A stretch of 64,000 bases of DNA, taken from the NCBI RefSeq assembly GCF_024582815.1, contig NZ_CP102099.1, positions 1,240,001 to 1,304,000 on the forward strand, written 5' to 3'. A program made the translations under genes and the position numbers. Under the pieces are notes generated by a model. The model searched no databases. It was given only the letters and a program-made list of their open reading frames with translations, and was not told the DNA's origin. Origin of the DNA: Acinetobacter colistiniresistens. Its GTDB lineage: Bacteria > Pseudomonadota > Gammaproteobacteria > Pseudomonadales > Moraxellaceae. This document shows, piece by piece, positions 56,464-64,000 of this stretch. The stretch's first letter is position 1. Each line of letters opens with the position of its first letter.

Positions 56464-56664
56464 ATGGGCTTACGTTGGACGGATACGATTGATATTGCGA
56501 TTGAGCTCACCGAAGCACATCCAGATGTAGATCCTCAATGGATTCGTTTTACTGATCTACATGCATGGGTATGTGCCTTGCCTGATTTTAGTGATGATCC
56601 GAATAAATCGACGGAAGGTTTGCTTGAAGCCATTCAAATGGCATGGTTAGATGAAGTTCGTTAA
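56464..56664 (+). CDS. iscX: Fe-S cluster assembly protein IscX
   Basis: The 66-residue protein is a clear IscX, with LRWTDTIDIAIELTEAHPDVDP at the start, RFTDLHAWVCALPDFSDDP in the centre and ILEAIQMAWLDE-like helix at the end. The acidic patch binds IscS and iron. In E. coli iscX closes the isc-hsc operon; here no isc gene is visible in the window and it sits between a PAP2 gene and ndk, so it appears to be separate. Confidence 0.9.
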   Translation: MGLRWTDTIDIAIELTEAHPDVDPQWIRFTDLHAWVCALPDFSDDPNKSTEGLLEAIQMAWLDEVR

Positions 56665-56772
56665 AAATTCGTCAGAAATCGCAGAACTTTTGCATATTCA
56701 AGCTGATTATTGGCGATGACATCGGTATAATGCGGCAAATTTTTTTAGTTTAGACCATAATAGGAGTCAATC

Positions 56773-57204
56773 ATGGCGATTGAACGCACTTTATCTATCG
56801 TAAAACCAGATGCAGTTTCTAAAAACCACATCGGCGACATCTTTGCTCGTTTCGAAAAATCAGGTTTGAAAATTGTTGCAACTAAAATGAAACACCTTTC
56901 TCAAGCAGATGCTGAAGGTTTCTATGCAGAGCACAAAGAACGCGGTTTCTTTGCTGACCTCGTTGCATTCATGACTTCTGGTCCAGTGGTTGTTTCAGTT
57001 CTTGAAGGCGAAAACGCAGTTCTTGCTCATCGTGAAATCTTGGGCGCGACGAATCCTAAAGAAGCAGCTCCAGGTACAATTCGTGCAGACTTCGCTGTAA
57101 GCATCGACGAAAATGCTGCTCACGGTTCTGACTCAGTTGCTTCTGCTGAGCGTGAAATCGCTTACTTCTTTGCTGATAACGAGATTTGCCCACGCACTCG
57201 TTAA
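56773..57204 (+). CDS. ndk: Nucleoside diphosphate kinase
   Basis: Ndk balances nucleoside triphosphates. The 143-residue protein has [15 protein letters not shown], the substrate-site HKERGFF, and the catalytic-His segment [16 protein letters not shown] (NxxHGSDSV as AAHGSDSV). The full normal length is present. ATG 56773 follows AGGAGTCAATC. It is a single gene with its own terminator. Confidence 0.98.
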   Translation: MAIERTLSIVKPDAVSKNHIGDIFARFEKSGLKIVATKMKHLSQADAEGFYAEHKERGFFADLVAFMTSGPVVVSVLEGENAVLAHREILGATNPKEAAPGTIRADFAVSIDENAAHGSDSVASAEREIAYFFADNEICPRTR

Positions 57205-57217
57205 TCCAAAGTATTCA

Positions 57218-57254
57218 AGCCAGATAAGTGGTATACTACTTATCTGGTTTTTTA
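57218..57254 (+). terminator. Terminator after ndk
   Basis: A 10-bp stem CCAGATAAGT / ACTTATCTGG (57220-57229 with 57238-57247) is followed by T6. Confidence 0.85.
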
Positions 57255-57325
57255 TTTCTTATAGATTGGGTTGTGCAAATTATGCACAGCATTTTCTAGC
57301 GCTGATATCGTTTAGGTAAATATAC

Positions 57326-58561
57326 ATGAGTTCTGCAGTGGTCGTTTCATCGGAAAATTTGGATGAAAAACAACAGTCTGTTTCTACACCTGTCGTTCAT
57401 GCTGTCGAGCAAAAAGTAAATTTACTTGGCATGTCTCGAACTGAATTAGAAAAGTTCTTTGAAGATTTGGGCGAAAAAAAGTTCCGTGCCAGTCAGGTGA
57501 TGAAGTGGATTCATCAATATTTTGTGACTGATTTTGCCGAGATGAGTAATATCTCAGGAAAATTACGCGAAAAATTAGAAAAGATTTGTGAAATTAAAGC
57601 GCCAGAAGTGGTTCACCGTAATTATTCCAAAGATGGAACACGTAAGTGGGTGTTCCGTGTGGGCGACGGTGAAGGTTCTCTGGTTGAAACCGTACTGATT
57701 CCGGCTGATGACAAGACTGGGGCACGTAAGACCTTGTGTATTTCATCGCAAGTGGGTTGTGCACTGGATTGTTCATTCTGTTCAACAGGGAAACAAGGTT
57801 TCCAGCGTGACCTAACACCAGCAGAAATTATTGGTCAGTTGTGGATGGCAAACTATTCCTATATGGAAGATGTGCCTGTGGCTGAACGCGAGCGTACAGT
57901 GACCAATGTGGTCATGATGGGGATGGGCGAACCGTTACTCAACTATGATGCTGTACTCAGTTCAATGCAATTGATGCTGGATGATTTTGCTTATGGCATG
58001 TCAAAACGCCGTGTGACGCTATCAACTTCAGGTGTTGTACCTAAAATTGATCAGCTGGCGCAGGACATTGATGTTGCTTTGGCGATTTCATTACATGCAC
58101 CAAATGACGAACTTCGTAATGAACTTGTGCCAATCAATAAAAAATATCCATTACAACAATTAATCGCTGCTTGCCAACGCTATTTAGCCAAAGATGGCAA
58201 TGAAAGTGCACGTCGTCATGTCACTATTGAATATGTAATGTTGGAAGGGGTCAATGACCAACCTGAGCATGCCCAACAACTTTTAAAATTGTTGAAAAAC
58301 TTACCAAGTAAAATCAACCTGATTCCATTTAATCCATTCCCGCATGCCCCGTATGGTCGTTCAAGCCGTAACCGTATCATTGCCTTCCAAAAAACTTTGT
58401 CGGATGCCGGATTTGTGTGTACGATTCGTCAGACACGTGGTGATGATATTGATGCCGCATGTGGACAATTAGTAGGACAGGTTGCAGATCGTACTCGTCG
58501 TGCTGAACAATGGAAAAAGAAAGTGGCGCAACGACAAGAAATTTTGCGCACACAAGGATAA
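57326..58561 (+). CDS. rlmN: Dual-specificity 23S rRNA A2503 / tRNA A37 C2-methyltransferase
   Basis: RlmN is a radical-SAM methyltransferase. The 411-residue protein has an N-terminal helical RNA-binding domain, the [4Fe-4S] motif [11 protein letters not shown] and [12 protein letters not shown]-terminal [18 protein letters not shown] carries the catalytic methyl-carrying Cys. An unusual feature is an N-terminal extension of about 30 residues ahead of the usual start region ([13 protein letters not shown]). It heads the conserved rlmN-pilW-rodZ-ispG-hisS-yfgM-bamB string. Confidence 0.97.
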   Translation: MSSAVVVSSENLDEKQQSVSTPVVHAVEQKVNLLGMSRTELEKFFEDLGEKKFRASQVMKWIHQYFVTDFAEMSNISGKLREKLEKICEIKAPEVVHRNYSKDGTRKWVFRVGDGEGSLVETVLIPADDKTGARKTLCISSQVGCALDCSFCSTGKQGFQRDLTPAEIIGQLWMANYSYMEDVPVAERERTVTNVVMMGMGEPLLNYDAVLSSMQLMLDDFAYGMSKRRVTLSTSGVVPKIDQLAQDIDVALAISLHAPNDELRNELVPINKKYPLQQLIAACQRYLAKDGNESARRHVTIEYVMLEGVNDQPEHAQQLLKLLKNLPSKINLIPFNPFPHAPYGRSSRNRIIAFQKTLSDAGFVCTIRQTRGDDIDAACGQLVGQVADRTRRAEQWKKKVAQRQEILRTQG

Positions 58562-58577
58562 TACTTGGGGAAAGGCG

Positions 58578-59384
58578 TTGAATACCACTCGAACAAAAAC
58601 CATTACTGTGACGGCTGTTGTGTTTACTTTGTTTGGCTTAACAGCTTGTCAATCGCCTTCTACAGGATTAAAAAAAGATCCAGAAAAAGCAGTTCAAGTT
58701 CGAACACAGCTGGCTGCAGAATATATTCGTAGCCGTGATCTAGATTCGGCCAAACGTTCGCTTGATCAAGCGTTAAAAGTGGACTCTCGTGATGCCAATG
58801 CCAATATGATGATGGGCATCTTGCTGCAACAAGAAGGCAGTGCAAGCAATATGGAAAAAGCAGAGGCTTATTTTAAGCGTGCGATTTCCTCAGAACCTGA
58901 TAATGCTCAAGCGCGTAATAATTACGGTACATATTTGTATCAGCAGCAACGCTATAATGAAGCGATTGAGCAATTTACCCGTGCGGGTGCAACGCTAGGC
59001 TATGATCAACGATTTCAGTCGTTGGAAAACCTGGGACGAATCTATTTAAAATTGGGCGATGTTGCGAATGCTGAAAAATCACTCAAACAAGCGCTACAAG
59101 CGAATCGAAACGCAACCATTTCAATGTTAGAGTTGGCGGAAATTTTCTATTTGCAACAAAATAATAGAGATGCGTCACAACTATACGAACAATATGTTCG
59201 TAATGTAGGGCAGAACAACCAAGGTGCTCGTGCGCTTTGGATTGGTCTACGCATTGCTCGAGCGAATGCGGATCAATTAGGAATGCAGGTACTGGTTAAT
59301 CAACTACGTGCTCTATTTCCTGATAGTCCAGAATATCAACGTTATTTGCAATTACAGTACAGTACTGAGGCCGTATGGAAATAA
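58578..59384 (+). CDS. pilW: Type IV pilus biogenesis/stability lipoprotein PilW (PilF)
   Basis: PilW/PilF is the pilotin that assembles and localises the secretin PilQ. I start at TTG 58578, with GGGGAAAGG upstream, giving a 268-residue protein whose signal peptide ends with the lipobox LTAC. The mature protein has about six TPR repeats (for example AKRSLDQALKVDSRDANA, AEAYFKRAISSEPDNAQ and AEKSLKQALQANRN). Upstream in-frame starts would lie inside rlmN. The 3' end overlaps the rodZ start by 10 bp. Confidence 0.9.
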   Translation: MNTTRTKTITVTAVVFTLFGLTACQSPSTGLKKDPEKAVQVRTQLAAEYIRSRDLDSAKRSLDQALKVDSRDANANMMMGILLQQEGSASNMEKAEAYFKRAISSEPDNAQARNNYGTYLYQQQRYNEAIEQFTRAGATLGYDQRFQSLENLGRIYLKLGDVANAEKSLKQALQANRNATISMLELAEIFYLQQNNRDASQLYEQYVRNVGQNNQGARALWIGLRIARANADQLGMQVLVNQLRALFPDSPEYQRYLQLQYSTEAVWK

Positions 59385-60169
59385 ATCCAAATTCACATCA
59401 GCCAACTGGCTCAACCTCGCCAGCGTCAACGTTAGGAAATATTCAACGACCTGGTGAGTATTTGCGTCAAATTCGTATTGCACAAAAGAAAGAAATTGAA
59501 GAGATTGCAAACGTATTGAATATGCCTGTCAAAACTTTGACAGCATTAGAGCAGGATGATTATAAATCCTTGCCGGAAGCGACGTTCATTAAAGGATATT
59601 ACCGTGCGTATGCAAAGCATTTAAATGCAGATGCCAGTGCGATCATTCAACGTTTTGATGAAATTTATGTGAATGATACTGGACTTAAAGCCAGCCATGC
59701 CCTGAATAATTCTCCAATTAAAATCATGGGGAAATTATCAGGTTCGAAAAGTGTGCGTAATCGTATCTGGTTAAAGCGTATTGCAATCGCGGTGGCTGTC
59801 GCTGTATTGGCGTGGTTAGCTGTAATGGCGGTTCAGAACTGGACATCAAGTCATAAAGATGATGAAGATGTGCCAAAGATTAAAAATTCGGATGTGCAGA
59901 TTTTACCAATGGGAACTAGCACCACAGCAACATCTGGTGACCAACTGGTTCTGGACTTTAATCGACCAACCTCTGTGCATATCGTAGATGCAACAGGTAA
60001 AGTATTGGCAACAGGTCGTCAAGCATCAACATTGACTTTAAGTGGTGAATCACCATTTCAAATTCGTTTAGATGATGCGACCGCCGTAGCATTGACTTTA
60101 AATCAAGAGAAAATTTCCTTGTCTCCATATACGGTCAATGGAAAAGCAGAATTCCGTTTGTCTCGTTAA
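59375..60169 (+). CDS. rodZ: RodZ-like cytoskeletal/HTH membrane protein
   Basis: RodZ links MreB to the membrane elongation machinery. The 264-residue protein has an N-terminal Xre-type HTH (PGEYLRQIRIAQKKEIEEIANVLNM broken at about residue 25-50), one transmembrane helix (about 130-150, RIAIAVAVAVLAWLAVMAV) and a periplasmic DUF4115 beta domain from about 185. The start ATG overlaps the pilW stop (ATGGAAATAA). It is next to ispG as in many gammaproteobacteria. Confidence 0.85.
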   Translation: MEINPNSHQPTGSTSPASTLGNIQRPGEYLRQIRIAQKKEIEEIANVLNMPVKTLTALEQDDYKSLPEATFIKGYYRAYAKHLNADASAIIQRFDEIYVNDTGLKASHALNNSPIKIMGKLSGSKSVRNRIWLKRIAIAVAVAVLAWLAVMAVQNWTSSHKDDEDVPKIKNSDVQILPMGTSTTATSGDQLVLDFNRPTSVHIVDATGKVLATGRQASTLTLSGESPFQIRLDDATAVALTLNQEKISLSPYTVNGKAEFRLSR

Positions 60170-60191
60170 TGCCAGAGAGTAGAGCTATACG

Positions 60192-61307
60192 ATGATTGTG
60201 AACCCAATTAAACGCCGCCCAACACGTAAAATCCGTGTTGGTTCGGTGTATGTCGGTGGTGATGCCCCGATCAGTGTTCAAAGTATGACCAATACTGAAA
60301 CTTGCGATGTTGAGGCAACTGTGGCGCAAATTCAGCGCTGTGCAGATGCTGGCGCAGATATCATGCGTGTTTCGGTACCGTCGATGGAAGCAGCAGAAGC
60401 GTTTGGAGAAATTCGTAAACGCGTTTCTGTGCCATTGGTGGCGGATATTCACTTTGATCATCGTATTGCTTTGGCTGTTGCGGATTATGGCGCAGACTGT
60501 CTGCGGATTAACCCAGGCAATATTGGCTCGGATCAAAAAGTACGTGAAGTGGTTGCAGCAGCAAAACATCACGGTATTTCGATTCGTATTGGGGTCAATG
60601 CGGGTTCTTTAGAAAAAGACTTACAGGTCAAATATGGTGAACCGACAGGGCAGGCTTTACTTGAGTCAGCAATGCGTCACATCGATATTCTGGATCGTTT
60701 GGACTTCCACGAGTTTAAAGTCAGCGTAAAAGCATCGAATGTGTTTTTAACCATGGATGCTTATCGCTTGCTGTCACAACAGATTGATAATCCATTGCAT
60801 TTGGGTGTGACTGAAGCTGGGATTTACCGTACGGGTACAGTCAAATCGGCGATTGCACTGGGTGGACTGTTGATGGAAGGCATTGGCGATACCATGCGTA
60901 TTTCGCTTGCGGCAGAGCCGGAAGATGAAATTAAAATCGGCTTTGATATTTTAAAATCATTGGGTTTACGCTCAAACGGGATTAACTTTATTGCTTGTCC
61001 AAGTTGTTCACGTCAAGAATTCAATGTAATTCAAGTGATGCAGGCATTGGAAGAGCGTTTAGAGGATATCCGTACGCCGATGGACTTGTCGGTGATCGGG
61101 TGTAAGGTGAATGGCCCAGGTGAAGCCAAAGAGGCCGATATCGGGATTGTCGGTGCATCACCGCGTTCACTGGTCTATCGTAATGGTGAAAAAAGTCATT
61201 TAATTGACACAAATCAGTTGGTTGATGAAATTGAAACAATGGTTCGTCAACGTGTTCAAGAGCTTGAAGAAGCAAAATCTAAAGAAATTATTCGTAGTTC
61301 ATCATGA
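60192..61307 (+). CDS. ispG: 4-hydroxy-3-methylbut-2-en-1-yl diphosphate synthase
   Basis: IspG is the penultimate enzyme of the MEP isoprenoid pathway and contains a [4Fe-4S] cluster. The 371-residue protein has a TIM-barrel part ([26 protein letters not shown] in order, with [12 protein letters not shown]) and a cluster region with [10 protein letters not shown] and [13 protein letters not shown] (the three cysteine ligands). The stop overlaps the hisS ATG as ATGA. Confidence 0.97.
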   Translation: MIVNPIKRRPTRKIRVGSVYVGGDAPISVQSMTNTETCDVEATVAQIQRCADAGADIMRVSVPSMEAAEAFGEIRKRVSVPLVADIHFDHRIALAVADYGADCLRINPGNIGSDQKVREVVAAAKHHGISIRIGVNAGSLEKDLQVKYGEPTGQALLESAMRHIDILDRLDFHEFKVSVKASNVFLTMDAYRLLSQQIDNPLHLGVTEAGIYRTGTVKSAIALGGLLMEGIGDTMRISLAAEPEDEIKIGFDILKSLGLRSNGINFIACPSCSRQEFNVIQVMQALEERLEDIRTPMDLSVIGCKVNGPGEAKEADIGIVGASPRSLVYRNGEKSHLIDTNQLVDEIETMVRQRVQELEEAKSKEIIRSSS

Positions 61308-62596
61308 GTTCAATCGTCGCTATCAAAGGTTTTAATGACATCCTTCCAACGCAAACTGCGGCTTGGAGAAGTCTGGAACAACAACTTGCATCATTAATGG
61401 ATGCGTATGGTTATCAACAGATCCGTTTGCCCATTGTTGAGCAAACTGGTTTATTTAAACGTGCAATTGGTGATGCGACCGATATCGTTGAAAAAGAAAT
61501 GTATACCTTTTTCGACAAAGGTACGCCACCTGAATCACTCACCTTACGTCCTGAGGGGACGGCGGGTTGTGTACGTGCCATGTTAGAGCATAACCTGTTG
61601 CGTGGTGCGACACCGCGTGTCTGGTATCTCGGGCCCATGTTCCGCTATGAAAAGCCACAAAAAGGCCGCTATCGTCAGTTCCATCAATTTGGTGTTGAAA
61701 CTTTTGGTGTGGCAACGCCTGATATTGATGCTGAACTCATTTTAATGACCGCGCGTTTATGGAAACGTATGGGTGTGGCAGCGAATGTTCGCTTAGAGCT
61801 CAATACTCTTGGTGAAACAGATGAGCGTGCAGAATATCGTGCGGCTTTGGTTGCGTTCTTAAACCAACACAAAGATGCCTTGGATGAAGATTCACAACGC
61901 CGTTTAACCACGAATCCTTTGCGTATTCTGGACTCGAAAGTTGAGTCAACGCAAAAGATTTTGGAAAATGCACCGAAGTTGCATGATTTTCTTAAAGAAG
62001 ATTCAATCAACCACTTCCAGCAATTACAGCAATACCTCACTGATGCAGGTGTTGAGTTTGTGATTAACCAAAAGTTAGTGCGTGGCTTGGACTACTACAA
62101 CAAGACTGTATTCGAATGGACCACCACCATGTTGGGTTCTCAAGGAACGGTGTGTGCGGGTGGTCGCTATGATGGCTTGGTTGGACAGCTTAAAGGTAAA
62201 GCCGATCAGTCTGTTCCGGCGGTTGGTTTTGCCATGGGAATGGAACGTTTGCTGTTGTTGGTTGAACAAGTTGCACAAGCCAAAGACGTACGTGATTGTG
62301 AAGTATTCTTGTTGGCTGAGCCAGCGTACCAAGCCAAAGCTTTGGTATTGGCAGAGCAGATGCGTGATCAGTTAGAGGCAGTAAATAGTCCAATTCGCCT
62401 GAAAACAGGTTCACAAGGCAGCATGAAAAGCCAGATGAAAAAGGCCGATCAATCTGGCGCAATCTATGCGGTGATCTTGGGTGAGCGCGAGTGGGAATCA
62501 CAGCAGCTTCTCGTTAAAGAACTTGCGACAGCAGAACAGTCACAAGTTGCTTTAACTGAACTGGCGCCATTTTTTATCGAAAAATTTAAACAATAA
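61304..62596 (+). CDS. hisS: Histidyl-tRNA synthetase
   Basis: The 430-residue class II synthetase has motif 2 ([20 protein letters not shown]), the histidine-binding [15 protein letters not shown], and motif 3 ([12 protein letters not shown]). The C-terminal anticodon-binding domain includes [15 protein letters not shown]. Length and order are normal. It is translationally coupled to ispG by an ATGA overlap and is followed by yfgM 29 bp later. Confidence 0.98.
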   Translation: MSSIVAIKGFNDILPTQTAAWRSLEQQLASLMDAYGYQQIRLPIVEQTGLFKRAIGDATDIVEKEMYTFFDKGTPPESLTLRPEGTAGCVRAMLEHNLLRGATPRVWYLGPMFRYEKPQKGRYRQFHQFGVETFGVATPDIDAELILMTARLWKRMGVAANVRLELNTLGETDERAEYRAALVAFLNQHKDALDEDSQRRLTTNPLRILDSKVESTQKILENAPKLHDFLKEDSINHFQQLQQYLTDAGVEFVINQKLVRGLDYYNKTVFEWTTTMLGSQGTVCAGGRYDGLVGQLKGKADQSVPAVGFAMGMERLLLLVEQVAQAKDVRDCEVFLLAEPAYQAKALVLAEQMRDQLEAVNSPIRLKTGSQGSMKSQMKKADQSGAIYAVILGEREWESQQLLVKELATAEQSQVALTELAPFFIEKFKQ

Positions 62597-62625
62597 ATTG
62601 CACAAGTTAGGAAAAGGACAATCAC

Positions 62626-63324
62626 ATGAGTTTAAGTGATGAAGAACAACTCGACCAGTTCAAGTCGTTTGCCAAAAAATATGGTTCTGCAATCATTAGC
62701 GGAATTCTCATTGCCTTGATTGCCTTTTTCGGATGGGAATACTGGCAAAAGAAAAATCTTGCCGAATCCCAGAACCAGACTGCCAAGGTACAAAAGTTGA
62801 TGGATGAAGCGAAGGCGGCATCGGGTCAGCCGAATGCCTTTGCGACGTTGTCAGAAACAGCAGATAAAATTGTCAAAGACGATGCAGACTCTGCTCAAGC
62901 GATTCAAACACAATTTATCATGGCGAAGCTTGCTTATGACAAGCAGGACTATGCGGCAGCTGAAAAAGCATTGAAGAAAGTTGAAGCTTCAAAAGTCAAG
63001 GATGCGGGCTTGCTGCAAATTGTTAAATTACGTTTAGCAGATTCGCAACTGGCACAAAGCAAATATGATGAAGCTTTGAAAACTCTATCTAGCGTGACAG
63101 ATCCAGCATTCAAGGCAACTGCGGATGAACTTCGTGGTGATATTTTTGTTGCCAAAAAAGACAATGAATCTGCACGCAAAGCGTATCAAAGTGCATGGGA
63201 TAACTTGCTCGAGCGCAAACAGGAACGTCAGCTTTTACAAATTAAACTCGAAAGTGTTGGCGTTTTAGTAGATGATCCTGAGTTTGAGCGCCCGATCTTA
63301 GATACCAAAGTGGATGAGTCTTAA
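62626..63324 (+). CDS. yfgM: YfgM-like SecYEG-associated tetratricopeptide protein
   Basis: The 232-residue protein has one N-terminal membrane helix (YGSAIISGILIALIAFFGWEYW) and a periplasmic TPR-like domain. AEKALKKVEASKVKDAGLLQI and SQLAQSKYDEALKTLSSV mark helical repeats. In E. coli YfgM joins SecYEG and the periplasmic chaperone PpiD. The stop overlaps the bamB start by one base. The order hisS-yfgM-bamB is the conserved one. Confidence 0.9.
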   Translation: MSLSDEEQLDQFKSFAKKYGSAIISGILIALIAFFGWEYWQKKNLAESQNQTAKVQKLMDEAKAASGQPNAFATLSETADKIVKDDADSAQAIQTQFIMAKLAYDKQDYAAAEKALKKVEASKVKDAGLLQIVKLRLADSQLAQSKYDEALKTLSSVTDPAFKATADELRGDIFVAKKDNESARKAYQSAWDNLLERKQERQLLQIKLESVGVLVDDPEFERPILDTKVDES

Positions 63325-64000
63325 TGCAGAATAAACTAAAACTACCTTTGGCAATTGCCATTGCTTCAGCTTTACTCGTTGGTTGTTCAAGCAATAAAGT
63401 AAAAGAAGCAAAACCGAATCCATTGCCAAAAATCGTACAAGAACAAAGTTTAAACCTTGTGTTCTCACAAAGTGTTTCGTCGACCAATGCGGCAGAATCT
63501 TTGCGCTTGCAGCTAGATACCGACAATGGTGTGATTTTTGCGATTGATCCGGATGGTCAGATTTCTGCTTACAAAGGTAAACAGCGTCTTTGGAAAAGTA
63601 AAATCACCAAACAAGAACTCACTGCGGGTGTTGAAGCGGGTGAAGGGATTGTGGTCAGTGGCAATCGTAAAGGCCAGTTATTTGCTTTAGATCAAGCGAC
63701 AGGCGAGCAAAAGTGGACAGCGAAATTGTCTGGTGCCATTTTGTCTCCATCTTTGATCCAGTCAGGTCGTGTGATTACTATTGCCAATGACGGGACTGTA
63801 TTTGCACATGATGCGGTGACTGGACAACAGGTCTGGGCCTATAAGCTGCCAAATGTTCAATTTAGTTTACGTGGTCAACCTGCACCCGTTCGTCTAGATG
63901 AGCGGACGGTATTGATTGGCTCTGCAAATGCCTATATTTATGCCTTGGATATTATCAGTGGTGTACCACGTTTCCAGCGTCGTGTGGCAATCAGCGAAGG
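63324..64000 (+). CDS. bamB: Outer membrane assembly lipoprotein BamB, 5' part (cut by window edge)
   Basis: The visible 225 codons show a signal peptide with lipobox LLVGC and then the start of an eight-bladed beta-propeller. Repeats include GVIFAIDPDGQISAYKG, GQLFALDQATGEQKWTAKL and GTVFAHDAVTGQQVWAYKL, each of the PQQ-like DxxTGxxxW type. BamB is a subunit of the BamABCDE complex that folds outer-membrane proteins. ATG 63324 overlaps the yfgM TAA. The C-terminal half lies outside the window. Confidence 0.96.
   Translation, partial: MQNKLKLPLAIAIASALLVGCSSNKVKEAKPNPLPKIVQEQSLNLVFSQSVSSTNAAESLRLQLDTDNGVIFAIDPDGQISAYKGKQRLWKSKITKQELTAGVEAGEGIVVSGNRKGQLFALDQATGEQKWTAKLSGAILSPSLIQSGRVITIANDGTVFAHDAVTGQQVWAYKLPNVQFSLRGQPAPVRLDERTVLIGSANAYIYALDIISGVPRFQRRVAISE

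Overview
The window is chromosomal DNA of an Acinetobacter-type gammaproteobacterium. It contains a complete rrn operon (16S, tRNA-Ile, tRNA-Ala, 23S, 5S) whose 16S and 5S are of Acinetobacter type. It also has ackA-pta, sspAB, rplM-rpsI, pdxA-rsmA-apaH and pilW-rodZ-ispG-hisS-yfgM-bamB, in arrangements common in this group. Base composition is low-to-moderate GC throughout. I see no insertion sequence, prophage, integron or CRISPR array. I do not assign a species.

Layout. 1-9.7 kb: start of an AraC-type regulator, a divergent EamA transporter, an unknown protein, pta-ackA, proA, an alpha/beta hydrolase with a C-terminal PilZ-like domain, and a methyltransferase. 9.7-20 kb: nagZ, the periplasmic protease prc, two DUF2147 paralogues, an LrgA/LrgB pair, hflX, a 46-residue membrane protein, an acyltransferase and a phospholipase D-family lipoprotein. 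20-23.4 kb: a metallophosphoesterase and a three-gene yfiR-yfiN-yfiB operon (periplasmic control of a membrane diguanylate cyclase). 23.4-29.3 kb: the rrn operon with two candidate promoters, RNase III processing stems and a strong terminator.

29.3-42 kb: three small cytosolic or metal-binding proteins, then a complete acyclic-terpene (citronellol/geraniol) catabolic cluster, atuR / atuABCDEF. Two near-palindromic operators lie between atuR and atuA, and a third copy lies in front of an additional acyl-CoA dehydrogenase upstream. 42-44.3 kb: a secreted neutral sphingomyelinase-type phosphodiesterase with a downstream LifO/PlcR-like membrane-anchored chaperone. 44.6-48.2 kb: a small-GTPase module with two Roadblock/LC7 proteins, a COG2229/CvnD-like GTPase, an unknown partner interrupted by a one-base frameshift at a slippery poly-T, and a tail-anchored protein. 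This is the least explained part of the window. A perfect CRP/Vfr-type half-site pair lies inside it.

48.2-64 kb is mostly housekeeping: sspB-sspA, a lipoprotein, rpsI-rplM with a promoter and leader hairpin, a DUF4124-like protein, pdxA-rsmA-apaH, a glycosyltransferase plus PAP2 phosphatase, an isolated iscX, ndk, rlmN, pilW, rodZ, ispG, hisS, yfgM and the 5' part of bamB. Two loci in the window, the PilZ-like hydrolase and yfiRNB, point to cyclic-di-GMP signalling. The GTPase/Roadblock module suggests a polarity or motility switch, but its function is inferred only.
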